A stretch of DNA of 37,438 nt from Thermomicrobiales bacterium (GTDB lineage Bacteria; Chloroflexota; Chloroflexia; Thermomicrobiales; UBA6265): the NCBI GenBank assembly GCA_020853615.1, contig JADYYO010000385.1, positions 1-37,438 on the forward strand, written 5' to 3'. Every line of letters starts with the position of its first letter. The first letter of the stretch is position 1. Both the position numbers and the translations under genes were made by a program. Below, piece by piece: positions 8,338 through 16,626 of this stretch. The notes below the pieces were generated by a model. That model was not told the origin of the DNA, made no database searches, and saw nothing but the letters and a program-made list of their open reading frames with translations.

Positions 8338-8799
8338 TTACGAACTGGTGACCATGACCGAACCGGTCATGCTCGGGTGGATCTGGCAGTGATAGGTGTA
8401 GAGGCCCGGCTGGGAAAATGTCGTGCTGAAGCTGCCGCCAGGGGGAATCTGGCCGGAATCGAAGGCGCCGCTGTCGGAGGTCACCGTGTGCGCCACCGCA
8501 TCGGCGTTCTGCCACGTGACGGTCGTCCCCGCCGGCACCGAGATGGTTCCGGGCTGGAACGAAAAATTGGCGATGGTGACGCTATCCTGCCCCATCGCCA
8601 TCGCCGGCGCACCATCCATCGATGATCCGCCACTGGGCATGGAGTTCCCCATCGAGGGCATCGAGCCGCCCATCGAGCTTCCTCCCAACGGGTAGCTCCC
8701 CATCGAAGGCCCGCCCGAGGGATTGCCATACTGAGCGACCGCGACCGTGGGCACGGTCAGGGCCGCTGCCAATCCGAGAACTGCGACGAGTCGCTTCAT
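8338..8799 (-). CDS. Secreted cupredoxin (plastocyanin-like) with Met/Gly/Ser-rich linker
   Basis: A 153-residue exported blue-copper protein. Residues 1-22 are a signal peptide ending AVAQ. Residues 24-70 are a low-complexity Gly/Ser/Pro segment containing eight methionines between residues 33 and 69 (for example SSMGGSMPSMGNSMPSGGSS). Residues 72-153 are the cupredoxin fold with a full type 1 copper set: His104 (AVAHTV), Cys138, His141 and Met144 (YHCQIHPSM). The ATG at 8799 is preceded by GAGGAG; the open frame runs upstream to 8880 but lacks a signal-like start there. It probably carries electrons or copper outside the membrane. Methionine clusters of this kind often bind Cu(I), so copper storage or trafficking is possible. 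Confidence 0.9.
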   Translation of the reverse strand: MKRLVAVLGLAAALTVPTVAVAQYGNPSGGPSMGSYPLGGSSMGGSMPSMGNSMPSGGSSMDGAPAMAMGQDSVTIANFSFQPGTISVPAGTTVTWQNADAVAHTVTSDSGAFDSGQIPPGGSFSTTFSQPGLYTYHCQIHPSMTGSVMVTSS

Positions 8800-8946
8800 T
8801 GTCGCGCTCCTCACGCTAGGTCGAGTGATCGAAGAGGAGGCATTGGAGGGCTGCTCGCGAATTGCTCCCCCGATCATCATTCCAGACGATACGGGGGAGC
8901 GATTTATTCCCGGGCCGATTTCCGGCCGAAGAAGGCAGGGCCGGCT

Positions 8947-9498
8947 TCAGCGTGCCGCGCGGGCAGCCCGCTGGACCGCCCGCGCCAGCGCGTCGAGCTC
9001 GTAGTCGCCATCGTAGCGGGCACCATTGATAAAGAAGGTCGGGGTGCCGCTCACGCCGCTGCGCACGCCGCTCATGAAGTCTTCGCGCACATTCGGCTCG
9101 TAGGTGTGCTCGGCGAGCGCCGTGGCGACCGCTCGCGCATCGAGCCCCAACTGGCCGGCATAGGCGACGAGATCCTCGGGCGCCAAGGCCTGCTGGTTGG
9201 CAAGCAGCGTATCGTGCATCGGCCAGAACGCGCCCTGCGCCCCGGCGGCCTCCGAGGCTTCGGCCGCGATCTCGGCGTAGGGGTGGCTGCTCGTCAGGGG
9301 GAACTGCCGCCAGGCAAAGCGCATCCCGTCGCCGGCCATGCGTCGCAACTCGCGCAGGATCGGCTCCATGTGCCCGCAGTGCGGACATTCGAAATCGCCG
9401 TACTCCAGGAAGGTCACCCGCGCGTCGGCAGGGCCAATTGTCCAGTCATCGTCATTGACCGGCACCGTCAGTGTCGGCTCGGTATAGGTCCCGCTCAT
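8947..9498 (-). CDS. DsbA-family thiol-disulfide oxidoreductase (CPHC), no signal peptide
   Basis: A 183-residue thioredoxin-fold protein with the DsbA active site Cys38-Pro-His-Cys41 (EYGDFECPHCGH), a helical insert, and the cis-proline loop (SGTPTFFING). It lacks an N-terminal signal or membrane helix, so it resembles the cytosolic DsbA-like group rather than the exported oxidase. Its ATG overlaps the stop of the upstream peroxiredoxin gene (ATGA), so the two are almost certainly translated together. A likely role is to reduce or regenerate the peroxiredoxin or other thiols; this follows from the pairing and has not been shown. Confidence 0.92.
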   Translation of the reverse strand: MSGTYTEPTLTVPVNDDDWTIGPADARVTFLEYGDFECPHCGHMEPILRELRRMAGDGMRFAWRQFPLTSSHPYAEIAAEASEAAGAQGAFWPMHDTLLANQQALAPEDLVAYAGQLGLDARAVATALAEHTYEPNVREDFMSGVRSGVSGTPTFFINGARYDGDYELDALARAVQRAARAAR

Positions 9499-9992
9499 CT
9501 CGCCGGCTCCTTCGCCTTGGCCCCTTCCAGCTTCTCGAGCGCATCCAGCACGCCGCCAGCCCCCGGATTGATGCCGACCGGCGAGACCTCGTTCCAGACG
9601 ATCGTGCCTTCGGGGTCGATCAGGAAGTTGGCTCGCGCAGCCGTTCCCTCTTGGCGATAGACGCCGTACTCCTTCGCTACCTCCCCTTTCGGCTCAAAAT
9701 CGGAGAGGAGCGGGAACTGGTAGTTGCGGTCATCGGCGAACGCGGTGTGCGACCAGATGCCGTCGACCGAGATGCCCATCACCTCGGCGTTGTAGCGCTC
9801 GAACTCCGGCAGGAGCTGGTTGAAGACCGCCAACTCGTCGCTGCAGACCGGGCTCCAGTCGGCGGGATAGAAAATGAGGACCACCGGCCGGCCGCGCAAC
9901 TCGTGCAGCGAAACGCTCTGATCCGGCGTGCTGTGCAGGGTAAAGTCCGGGGCCGGCGTGCCGGGCGGCAGCGGCTTGTTGGGATAGCTCAC
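9495..9992 (-). CDS. Peroxiredoxin (AhpC/TSA, BCP-like)
   Basis: About 165 residues. The peroxidatic cysteine sits in YPADWSPVCSDEL, the TPVC-type active site of peroxiredoxins. It is followed by ISVDGIWSHTAFA and the conserved C-terminal FLIDPEGTIVW. I prefer the GTG at 9992 because AAGGAG precedes it at good spacing; an ATG ten codons upstream (10022) has no ribosome-binding site. Only one cysteine is visible, so it is a 1-Cys type needing an external thiol, and the coupled DsbA-like protein downstream is a candidate. It removes hydrogen peroxide and organic peroxides in the cytosol. A 6-bp GC hairpin (10024-10039) lies just upstream of the alternative start. Confidence 0.93.
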   Translation of the reverse strand: MSYPNKPLPPGTPAPDFTLHSTPDQSVSLHELRGRPVVLIFYPADWSPVCSDELAVFNQLLPEFERYNAEVMGISVDGIWSHTAFADDRNYQFPLLSDFEPKGEVAKEYGVYRQEGTAARANFLIDPEGTIVWNEVSPVGINPGAGGVLDALEKLEGAKAKEPAR

Positions 9993-10272
9993 TGGCAACT
10001 CTCCTTCGGGTGCATTGGTCATTGGCGGTCCGAACCGCCGCGCGGGCCACGACCTCGCTTCAGGCAGACAGCGCTGAAGCGCTAGCGCGGTCAGCGAAGG
10101 CCATGCCCTTCCGGCGGCAAACCACCTCGATACATGCAACTCTCGCGCCACCGCCGGCGCTTGCCGCGGCCTCGGCATGGATCGTGCACGCGCGATCGTA
10201 CGGAACCCGGCTCTCGAGCGAGCGCGGCGTGCCGACCGCGCGTCGCACTTCATGTATCGAGGGAGTCCTGCC

Positions 10273-11073
10273 ATGACCCGGAATCGCCGTCGCGTTCGCC
10301 TCACCGGCGCGCTCGTCGCTATCGCCGCGCTCCTGCTCACGATGCTCCCGATGCCGGCCCTCGGACAGAGTGCGACGCCGGTCGCGGTCCCGATGGCCAG
10401 CCCGGTCGCCAATGCCGTTCCCTGCACGACCCTGTTCGGGATCGCGGCCGGGAACGCCTGCGTCCTCTTCCTGAACGGCTCCGCCGATGCGGGCCCGGTC
10501 GACCTCTATGTCGATGGCACGCTGGCGACCTTCGGGGCGGGTTTCGGCATCCTCAATGAATTCGTTCCAGTCAGCGCCGGTGAGCGGCGCCTGCAGATCG
10601 TGCCGAGCGGCGGGGCGCTGGACACCGCGATCGTTGACGATCGCGTCAATCTGCAGGAGGGTGTCGCCTACACCATCTCCGCACTCGGCCCCGTGCAGCA
10701 GGTCCGGGCGAGCGTGCTGCCGCTCGACACGTCGCCTCTGCCGCAGGGCGACGCGCGCATCCGCGTCGTGAATGGCTCCGCCGACGCGCCGGCGCTCGAT
10801 CTCGCCATCACCGGCGGGGCCCCGCTCGTCAACAACCTCGCTCCCGGCGCGGTCTCGAACACGAGAGACCTCCCCGCGGGCACCTACCAGCTCGAGGTGC
10901 GCCGGGCGGGCGCCACCGATGTTCTCCTGCCCCTGCCCGGGACAGTCCTCTCCCCCGACTACAGCTACACCATCTTCATGATCGGATCGATCGCGGGCGG
11001 GACCTTCGGCGCGACGATCGTGCCGGTCTACGTCACCCCCGTGGTAGCGGCTTCGGCAACCCCGGTCGGATAG
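10273..11073 (+). CDS. Secreted DUF4397 protein with two domain repeats
   Basis: A 266-residue exported protein. Residues 1-28 are a signal peptide (positively charged start, then LVAIAALLLTMLPMPALG), followed by an Ala/Val/Pro spacer (SATPVAVPMASPVA). Two DUF4397-type beta domains follow. The first starts near FLNGSADAGPVDLYVDG and the second near RIRVVNGSADAPALDLAITG; each ends in a TYQLEV-like or RRLQIV-like strand and a YTI segment. GAGGGAG precedes the ATG at 10273; the frame is open 32 codons further upstream but without a signal-like start. DUF4397 proteins are cell-surface or secreted with no settled function. The gene is monocistronic and ends in a strong hairpin. Confidence 0.9.
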   Translation: MTRNRRRVRLTGALVAIAALLLTMLPMPALGQSATPVAVPMASPVANAVPCTTLFGIAAGNACVLFLNGSADAGPVDLYVDGTLATFGAGFGILNEFVPVSAGERRLQIVPSGGALDTAIVDDRVNLQEGVAYTISALGPVQQVRASVLPLDTSPLPQGDARIRVVNGSADAPALDLAITGGAPLVNNLAPGAVSNTRDLPAGTYQLEVRRAGATDVLLPLPGTVLSPDYSYTIFMIGSIAGGTFGATIVPVYVTPVVAASATPVG

Positions 11074-11090
11074 CGCTAGGGCGAGAAATG

Positions 11091-11126
11091 AACGAGGGCG
11101 GCTCCGAAAATGGAGCCGCCCTCGTT
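11091..11126. terminator. Perfect 15-bp hairpin between convergent genes
   Basis: AACGAGGGCGGCTCC (11091-11105) pairs perfectly with 11112-11126 around a 6-base loop. The plus side is followed only by CTT, but the adjacent sequence read on the minus strand is CATTTCTC. It lies 17 bases after the DUF4397 stop and downstream of the convergent Cys-rich gene, so it probably terminates both. Confidence 0.75.
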
Positions 11127-11201
11127 CTTGCCAGCGATCGAACGCGGCGTGTCCCGGCATCCCTCCGCGCCACGCCGACGCGCCGGCATCCCTCCCCGGG
11201 G

Positions 11202-11870
11202 CTAGTGATCGAGCGTAATCCAGTCCTTGTCGCTCACCTCGGGGTCGACTGGGTCAGCAAACGGCATCGTCTGGACGGAATCCGTCGCAACCTCACCATT
11301 CACGGCGACTTGCCGGAATTCACAGGCGATCTTGCCGCAACGCCAGCCGTCTGGACAGCACCGGCCATTGCCGCAACACTTCCAGCCATCCTGGCAACAG
11401 GAGATGCCGCAGCACTCCTGGTTGATCGGGCAGACCTGGCCAGAGCGGCTGTTGCAGCACCGGTACCCGTCTGTCCAGCCCTTGTTGCCACAGCAGGTCG
11501 GGAACGTGTTGGGCCGGCAGATGCTCACGCCGTTCTGCTTGCAGCAGCCCCAACCACTCGGGCACTTGCGGCCGCCGCAGTTCTTGTTGCCGCCGCCACC
11601 GCCACCGCTGCCGTTGTAGTAGCACCAGCCATTGCGGCACTTGCCATAGCAACAATCGCCGTTCTTCTTGCAGCGACCGCCGTAGCCACGGCAGTTGTTC
11701 TTCTTGTTCTTGTTCTTCTTTTTCTTTTTGGCCTCGGCATCGTGCCCGAGCAACCCGCTCGCCGCGGCGACCGACCCGCCGAGCAGCATGCGGAGGGCGC
11801 CTCGCCGCGTCGCCTGGCCGCGCAGCCGGTGGACGGCCACCGACAGTCGATCGAACGCTTCCCCGTCCAT
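11202..11870 (-). CDS. Tat-exported cysteine-rich protein (26 Cys), unknown function
   Basis: A 222-residue protein with GGAGGAG placed before the ATG at 11870. Residues about 20-47 look like a Tat-type signal (ATRRGALRMLLGGSVAAASG). A lysine/asparagine block (AKKKKKNKNKKNN) comes next. About 135 residues then hold 26 cysteines in repeated CC pairs, such as GWKCCGNGRCCPDGWRCG, split by a Gly run. The spacing loosely resembles granulin-like disulfide stacks, but I do not recognise the family and would not transfer a function. The C-terminal 45 residues are cysteine-free and acidic. Folded export by Tat would suit a protein whose disulfides or metal sites form before export. It could be a surface structural protein, a metal binder or a small toxin-like protein. 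Confidence 0.85.
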   Translation of the reverse strand: MDGEAFDRLSVAVHRLRGQATRRGALRMLLGGSVAAASGLLGHDAEAKKKKKNKNKKNNCRGYGGRCKKNGDCCYGKCRNGWCYYNGSGGGGGGNKNCGGRKCPSGWGCCKQNGVSICRPNTFPTCCGNKGWTDGYRCCNSRSGQVCPINQECCGISCCQDGWKCCGNGRCCPDGWRCGKIACEFRQVAVNGEVATDSVQTMPFADPVDPEVSDKDWITLDH

Positions 11871-12113
11871 ATCACGCTCCTCCAGACATCGGCGGCGCGA
11901 GCGCCGCCCCGCTTTCGGTGTCACCGGCGGGGATGACCTGTTGCACGCCCGCTCTACACCTCTTCAGATATCCCTTACAACGCGCGCGAGCGCGAAAGCG
12001 TGTCTCTTGACGCGGCTCTGGTCGACACCGCATCCCGCGGCAACTACGGTTTCGGGCACGTCGCCCCGCGACTGTCGCGCTATCCGGCATCGTCGTCGAG
12101 AAAGGAGTCGCTC

Positions 12114-12713
12114 ATGCGCGTCTTCCGCAACCCGATCATCCTCGCCATCCTCGGGCTCGTCCTCCTCTTCTCCGCGATGCCCGCCGCCGGCCAGGGCACG
12201 CCGGTCGCCACACCCGCGCCCGAGGCCGCCTGGCTCGACGGCCCCCTGGCGTCCTGGAATCAGCCGGGCAGGCCCATCCCCACGGCGCCAGACGTCGAAG
12301 GCAACACCGACCCGCGCTGCGCCGATCAGGAGCGTCCGGCCGAGACCGAGCAGGACACCGCGCTCATTGCCAAGGGGTGGCATCTCTTCCTCCCCTACCA
12401 GCGCGGTTGGGACGTCACGCTGGTCTGGGGGCTCGCCGGGTACGACGGCATGTGCCGGCCGTGGGGCTATCAGGTCTTCGTCTTCGTCGGAACGTCGTTC
12501 GCCGGGACCATCTCGCCGGGGCCGATGTTTTTGCGCACCGATGGCGCGGCCGACACCGCCAACCTCTGGTCCAGGGATCGGGTCTCGGCGGAGTTCCGGC
12601 GCTACACCCCGCAAGATCCGCTCTGCTGCCCGTCGAGCAGCACGTCGATCGAATACACCATCGACCGCACCACGAACGGCCCGGTGCTCAACCCGGTCAA
12701 GCCGGAGCAGTAG
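12114..12713 (+). CDS. Exported LppP/LprE-like protein
   Basis: A 199-residue protein with a signal peptide (residues 1-26, FRNPIILAILGLVLLFSAMP, ending AAGQ) and the 'GTPVATPAPEA' spacer seen on other secreted proteins here. The mature part (QRGWDVTLVWGLAGYDGMCR, then YQVFVFVGTSFAGTISPGP and CCPSSST) resembles the LppP/LprE domain of actinobacterial lipoproteins. It has no lipobox cysteine, so it would be released or anchored some other way. AAAGGAG precedes the ATG at 12114; the upstream open frame from 12000 has no signal start. The gene is convergent with the CoA-transferase gene, 18 bp away. Family function is not established. Confidence 0.8.
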   Translation: MRVFRNPIILAILGLVLLFSAMPAAGQGTPVATPAPEAAWLDGPLASWNQPGRPIPTAPDVEGNTDPRCADQERPAETEQDTALIAKGWHLFLPYQRGWDVTLVWGLAGYDGMCRPWGYQVFVFVGTSFAGTISPGPMFLRTDGAADTANLWSRDRVSAEFRRYTPQDPLCCPSSSTSIEYTIDRTTNGPVLNPVKPEQ

Positions 12714-12731
12714 GCCGAGACGGGCGTTTCG

Positions 12732-13961
12732 TCATTCCGCAGGTTCGACCCCAAACGCACCAGCCTCGGCCAGCCGCGCCATCGCCGTCTCGTCGTAGCC
12801 GAGCTCGGCGAGCAGGGCCCAGGTGTCCGCGCCAAGCTCGGGCGCAGCCCCATAGGCGGGCTCGAAACCCGTGACGCGCAGCGGCAGCCCGACGCTCCGC
12901 ACGGCGCCGAATCCGGGGTGGTCATACGTGGCGAGCATCCTGCGCGACGCCAGCATCTCCGGCTGCAGCACCTCCGGCAGGCCGAGGACGGGGGCGCAGG
13001 GAACGCGGCCGCGCAATGCGGCGAGCCATTCGTCCGTCGTTCGTTCGGCAAGCCGGGCCGAGAGGCGCTGCAACACCTCGCCCCGATGCTCGAGCCGGTC
13101 GGCAAAGGTGTGAAAGGCGGGCCGATCCGCGAGCTCCGGCAGATCCATCGCCTCCACCAGCGCCCGGAAGAACTTCTCCTTGGCGCAGGCGACGGCGATG
13201 TAGCCGTCAGCGGTCGCGAAGAACTGGAACGGTACGATGCTGGGATGGGCGGAAAGGGGCTGCCGCGTCGCCTCGAATCCCATCGAGAGCCACCAGGTCG
13301 CCTGATAGCTCAGCATCGCCAGCGCCGCGTCGTGGAGCGACGTGTCGACGTTCCGCCCGCGCCCCGTCTGCCGCGCTTCCAGCACCCCGGCCAGCAGTCC
13401 GCAGGCGGCCAGGAGCCCCGCCGCGTAGTCGGCCATCGGGAGCCCGCTGCGCGCCGGCGGCCCGCCCGGCTCACCGGTGAGGCTCGCCCAGCCCGCCTCC
13501 GCCTGCACCAGCGCGTCGTATCCCGGCTCGGCGCGCCGCTCCCCCTCCCGGCCGTAGGCCGAAAGGGAGACGCAGACGATGGCCGGGTTGATCTCCGCCA
13601 GGGCGTCGTACGTCAACCCCAGCCGCGCCGGCAGGTCGCCGCGCAGATTGTTCGCGACGGCGTCGGCGGTGGCGACGAGCGCGTGGAAGACTTCGCGGCC
13701 CGCATCCGAGGTGAGGTCGAGCGCGATGCTCCGCTTGCCCCGATTGAACGCCTCGAAATAGAGGCTGCCGCCATCGATCGCCCCCGGCGGCACGCGCCGC
13801 CCGACATCGCCCCCGGCCGCCGGGTCCTCGATCTTGATCACCTCCGCCCCGAGATCGGCCAGGAGAAGCGTGCCAAACGGCCCCGCGCCGAACTGCTCGA
13901 CGGCGAGGATGCGCATCCCCGCGAGCGGCCCGTTGTGCCGCGCCTCGGTCCGTCTCTGCAT
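12732..13961 (-). CDS. CaiB/BaiF class III CoA-transferase
   Basis: A 409-residue enzyme of the usual length for the family. It shows the N-terminal motif GMRILAVEQFGAGPFGTLLL, the VIKIEDPAAGGDVGR loop that binds CoA, and the conserved catalytic-aspartate segment PGYDALVQAEAGW. The family moves CoA between carboxylic acids (for example formyl-CoA:oxalate, carnitine or bile-acid CoA transfer) without a covalent glutamyl-CoA ping-pong of the class I type. GGAG lies before the ATG at 13961. It is divergent from manC and stands alone, so its acids cannot be inferred from neighbours. Confidence 0.94.
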   Translation of the reverse strand: MQRRTEARHNGPLAGMRILAVEQFGAGPFGTLLLADLGAEVIKIEDPAAGGDVGRRVPPGAIDGGSLYFEAFNRGKRSIALDLTSDAGREVFHALVATADAVANNLRGDLPARLGLTYDALAEINPAIVCVSLSAYGREGERRAEPGYDALVQAEAGWASLTGEPGGPPARSGLPMADYAAGLLAACGLLAGVLEARQTGRGRNVDTSLHDAALAMLSYQATWWLSMGFEATRQPLSAHPSIVPFQFFATADGYIAVACAKEKFFRALVEAMDLPELADRPAFHTFADRLEHRGEVLQRLSARLAERTTDEWLAALRGRVPCAPVLGLPEVLQPEMLASRRMLATYDHPGFGAVRSVGLPLRVTGFEPAYGAAPELGADTWALLAELGYDETAMARLAEAGAFGVEPAE

Positions 13962-14090
13962 CGGTTCGCTCCATCGTCATGCGTTCTCGCGCGTCCAAAT
14001 CGCGCCCGATCGCTATCATGGCACTAATGCCGGGTCAAGACTGGCTACAGAATCGGTCTTCCTGGGCCGACAACGAGGGCGAATCCGCGG

Positions 14091-15224
14091 ATGGCGATGC
14101 ACAACGATTCGGCGCCGGGCGAGACCGCGCGGGCAGGCGGTGAGGACCGCCACCTCTGGGCGATCGTGCCCGCCGGCGGCTCCGGCACCCGGCTCTGGCC
14201 GCTCAGCCGGGCCGCGCGGCCGAAGTTCCTCCTCCCGCTGCTCGGCGAGCGATCGCTCTTGCAGCAGACCATCAGCCGGATCACCTCGCTCGTCCCGCCG
14301 GAGCGGATCCTCGTCGTCTGCGGCCCGGCGCATGCCGCGCCGGTCGCGCGGCAGTTGCCCGATCTGCCAGAGCAGAACATCCTGATCGAGCCGGCGCCGC
14401 GCGGGTCGGGGCCGGCCATCGCGCTGGCCACGGCCGTCATCGCCCAGCAGGATCCGCACGCCATCGTCGGCAGCTTCGCCGCCGACCACGAGGTCTCGGA
14501 TCTCCCCGCGTTCGACGCCGCGCTGCGCACGGCCGTCGCTACCGCTCGTGACGAGTGGCTCGTCACCATCGGTCTGACGCCCACCCGGCCCGAGACCGGG
14601 TATGGCTACATCGAGCGGACCGACGAGGTGATCGTCGCTACCGACGACGGAGCTTCCTATCGCGCGGCGCGCTTCGTCGAAAAGCCGGACGCGGCGGCGG
14701 CGGCTGAGTATGTCGCCTCCGGCCGCTTCCTCTGGAACGCCAGCATGTTCGTCTGGAAGGCGGACACGCTTCTGGGGGAAGTCGCCCGCCTGCTGCCCGA
14801 CCTCTCCGCCGGCGTGACCCGGATCGCTCAGGTCTGGGGCACGCCGGGGCAGGATCGCATCGCCGCCGACGTCTGGGCGACGATTCCGGAATCGACGATC
14901 GATCAGGGCGTCTTCGAGAAGGCGCCCCGCGTCGCCGTCGTCCCGGCCCAGTTCGGCTGGTCGGACGTCGGGGACTGGAACAATCTCGGCGACCTGATCG
15001 AAAGCGACGGCTCCGGGAACAGCATCCGCGGCGACCACGTGCAGTCGCAGACGCGCAACTGTGTCGTCTGGTCGGAGACGGGGCGACTGATCGCCCTCGT
15101 CGGGCTCGACAACATCGCCGTCGTCGATACGGACGACGCGCTGCTCGTCGTCGATCGCCGCGCCGCCCAAGAGGTGCGCCGCATCGTCGAGCAGCTCAAA
15201 CTGATGCGGCGCGAGAGCTACTGA
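14091..15224 (+). CDS. manC: Mannose-1-phosphate guanylyltransferase
   Basis: A 377-residue nucleotidyltransferase that makes GDP-mannose from mannose 1-phosphate and GTP. The N-terminus has the pyrophosphorylase signature PAGGSGTRLWPLSRAARPKF. Also present are the PRGSGPAIALA and DHEV motifs, FVEKP, and the substrate loop PETGYGYIER. It lacks the C-terminal isomerase domain of bifunctional enzymes, and that activity is encoded by the next gene 26 bp downstream. ATG codons at 14091 and 14097 are both possible; no strong ribosome-binding site distinguishes them. GDP-mannose would feed glycan, mannosylglycerate or glycolipid synthesis. Confidence 0.93.
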   Translation: MAMHNDSAPGETARAGGEDRHLWAIVPAGGSGTRLWPLSRAARPKFLLPLLGERSLLQQTISRITSLVPPERILVVCGPAHAAPVARQLPDLPEQNILIEPAPRGSGPAIALATAVIAQQDPHAIVGSFAADHEVSDLPAFDAALRTAVATARDEWLVTIGLTPTRPETGYGYIERTDEVIVATDDGASYRAARFVEKPDAAAAAEYVASGRFLWNASMFVWKADTLLGEVARLLPDLSAGVTRIAQVWGTPGQDRIAADVWATIPESTIDQGVFEKAPRVAVVPAQFGWSDVGDWNNLGDLIESDGSGNSIRGDHVQSQTRNCVVWSETGRLIALVGLDNIAVVDTDDALLVVDRRAAQEVRRIVEQLKLMRRESY

Positions 15225-15250
15225 GCGCGCCGGCCGCATCCGGAGGGGAC

Positions 15251-16381
15251 ATGGACGCCGGAATGGACGAGCCAATCATCCTGCAGCCGCGACTCGATCC
15301 GAAGCCGTGGGGCGGTCGCCGGCTCGAGGAGTGGGGACAGACCTTGCCGCCAGACGTGCCGATCGGGGAGGTAGTCCTGACCGCGCCCGATGCGGTCGTC
15401 ACTTCGGGCCGCCACGCCGGGGCCACGCTGGAAGAGCTCGTCGCCCGGGATCCGATGCGCTGGGCCGGCACGCGAGGGCTCCTCGCCACCGGGGACCGCC
15501 GGGTCTTTCCCCTCCTCGTCAAGATCATCGACGCGCGGGAGAACCTCTCGATCCAGGTGCACCCCGACGACTGGTTTGCCGCCGCGCGCCGCCTCGGCAC
15601 CGGCAAGACCGAGGCGCACTATGTCCTCGACGCGCTGCCCGGCAGCGTCCTCTACCTCGGCCTGCGCGACCCCGATGCCGAGGCGGCGTTCGTCGCCGCC
15701 TGCCTGCGCGCCGACGGTTCAACCGTCGACCTGCTGCGCGTGGTGCCCGCGGAGCCGGGCACGGCGCTCGTGGTGCCGGCCGGGACGGTGCACGCCATCG
15801 GCGCCGGAGCCGTGATCTACGAGATTCAACAGCCGTCGGACGTCACCTACCGTCTCGACGATTGGGGCCGCCTCGACGCCCTCGGGTTGCCGCGCGCGCT
15901 GCACCTGGCCGACGGCCTATCGGTCGTCGACCGCCACTCGCGCCCCAAGGCAATTCCACCCATTGCCATCGCCACCGGCGACGCGCGCCGGGATCTTCTC
16001 GTCGCCACGCGCTATTTCGCGCTCGAGCGGATCGTCATGCGCCCGGAGGCCGAGGTTGCCCTCGCCGCCGTGGAGAGCCCCCGCGTCCTGACGGTCATCG
16101 CGGGCGACGCAGCGCTCGGCGCGGCTGGAGCGCGCCAACCCCTGGCGACCGGGCAGACGGCGGTCCTCCCCGCGGGCGTGCCGGGGCGCCTGCTGGCGAC
16201 GCGCGATGCCACGATCCTCCACGGCTGGGTGCCCGATCTCGAGCGCGAGATTCTCGCCCCAGGGCGAGCCGCTGGCGCCTCCGATCGCGCCCTGCAAGCG
16301 CTCGGGATCGCCGTTGGCCGCGCCCTACTGCATGTGGATGACGCGGCCGGCGACGGAACGCCAGCCGCTACCGTGCGCTAG
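15251..16381 (+). CDS. manA: Class I mannose-6-phosphate isomerase
   Basis: A 376-residue zinc enzyme that interconverts fructose 6-phosphate and mannose 6-phosphate. The zinc ligands are visible in order: the His in IQVHPDD, the Glu in GKTEAHYV and the His in VPAGTVHAIGAG, followed by EIQQPSDVTYRLDDWGR. PKPWGGRRLEEWG near the start is the family's opening motif. GGAGGGG stands right before the ATG. With manC it forms a two-gene unit for GDP-mannose supply; the phosphomannomutase step is not encoded in this window. Confidence 0.93.
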   Translation: MDAGMDEPIILQPRLDPKPWGGRRLEEWGQTLPPDVPIGEVVLTAPDAVVTSGRHAGATLEELVARDPMRWAGTRGLLATGDRRVFPLLVKIIDARENLSIQVHPDDWFAAARRLGTGKTEAHYVLDALPGSVLYLGLRDPDAEAAFVAACLRADGSTVDLLRVVPAEPGTALVVPAGTVHAIGAGAVIYEIQQPSDVTYRLDDWGRLDALGLPRALHLADGLSVVDRHSRPKAIPPIAIATGDARRDLLVATRYFALERIVMRPEAEVALAAVESPRVLTVIAGDAALGAAGARQPLATGQTAVLPAGVPGRLLATRDATILHGWVPDLEREILAPGRAAGASDRALQALGIAVGRALLHVDDAAGDGTPAATVR

Positions 16382-16528
16382 AATCAGACGCACGACGCAA
16401 TCGAGGCGCGCGCGGCAGGCAGAACCTGTAGTGCCAACGAATCGGCTATCTCCTGGGCGATGCAAAAATTTACTTTCCTATGGGTATCGAATATTTTCTC
16501 GTTCTCGACGCAAAACGACTGCCCATTA

Positions 16529-16557
16529 TTGACAGTTGCCCGCGAGCGTCTTACAGT
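16529..16557 (+). promoter_or_regulatory. Sigma-70 promoter of the sugar operon with 21-bp-spaced direct repeats
   Basis: TTGACA (16529-16534) and TACAGT (16552-16557) are 17 bases apart, a near-consensus pair, in an unusually A/T-rich stretch (about 16440-16535). ACAGTTG occurs at 16532-16538 and again at 16553-16559, two helical turns apart and overlapping both promoter boxes, which suits a repressor site. The likely regulator is the SorC-TetR fusion downstream, by position only. Confidence 0.7.
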
Positions 16558-16626
16558 TGGCGGGACATGACGACATTTCCGTAATTTCGGCACCGTTGGC
16601 GTTTGCAGCAAGGACGGTACGCGCGC

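Noticed and set aside
11154-11195. CCGGCATCCCTCC occurring twice, 29 bp apart
   Set aside because: A short GC-rich direct repeat in a small convergent gap with no structural context; chance is likely.
14010-14038. A divergent promoter for the CoA-transferase gene (TTGACC and a TAGCGA -10 on the minus strand)
   Set aside because: The -35 is fair but the -10 is poor, so it was not listed as a feature.
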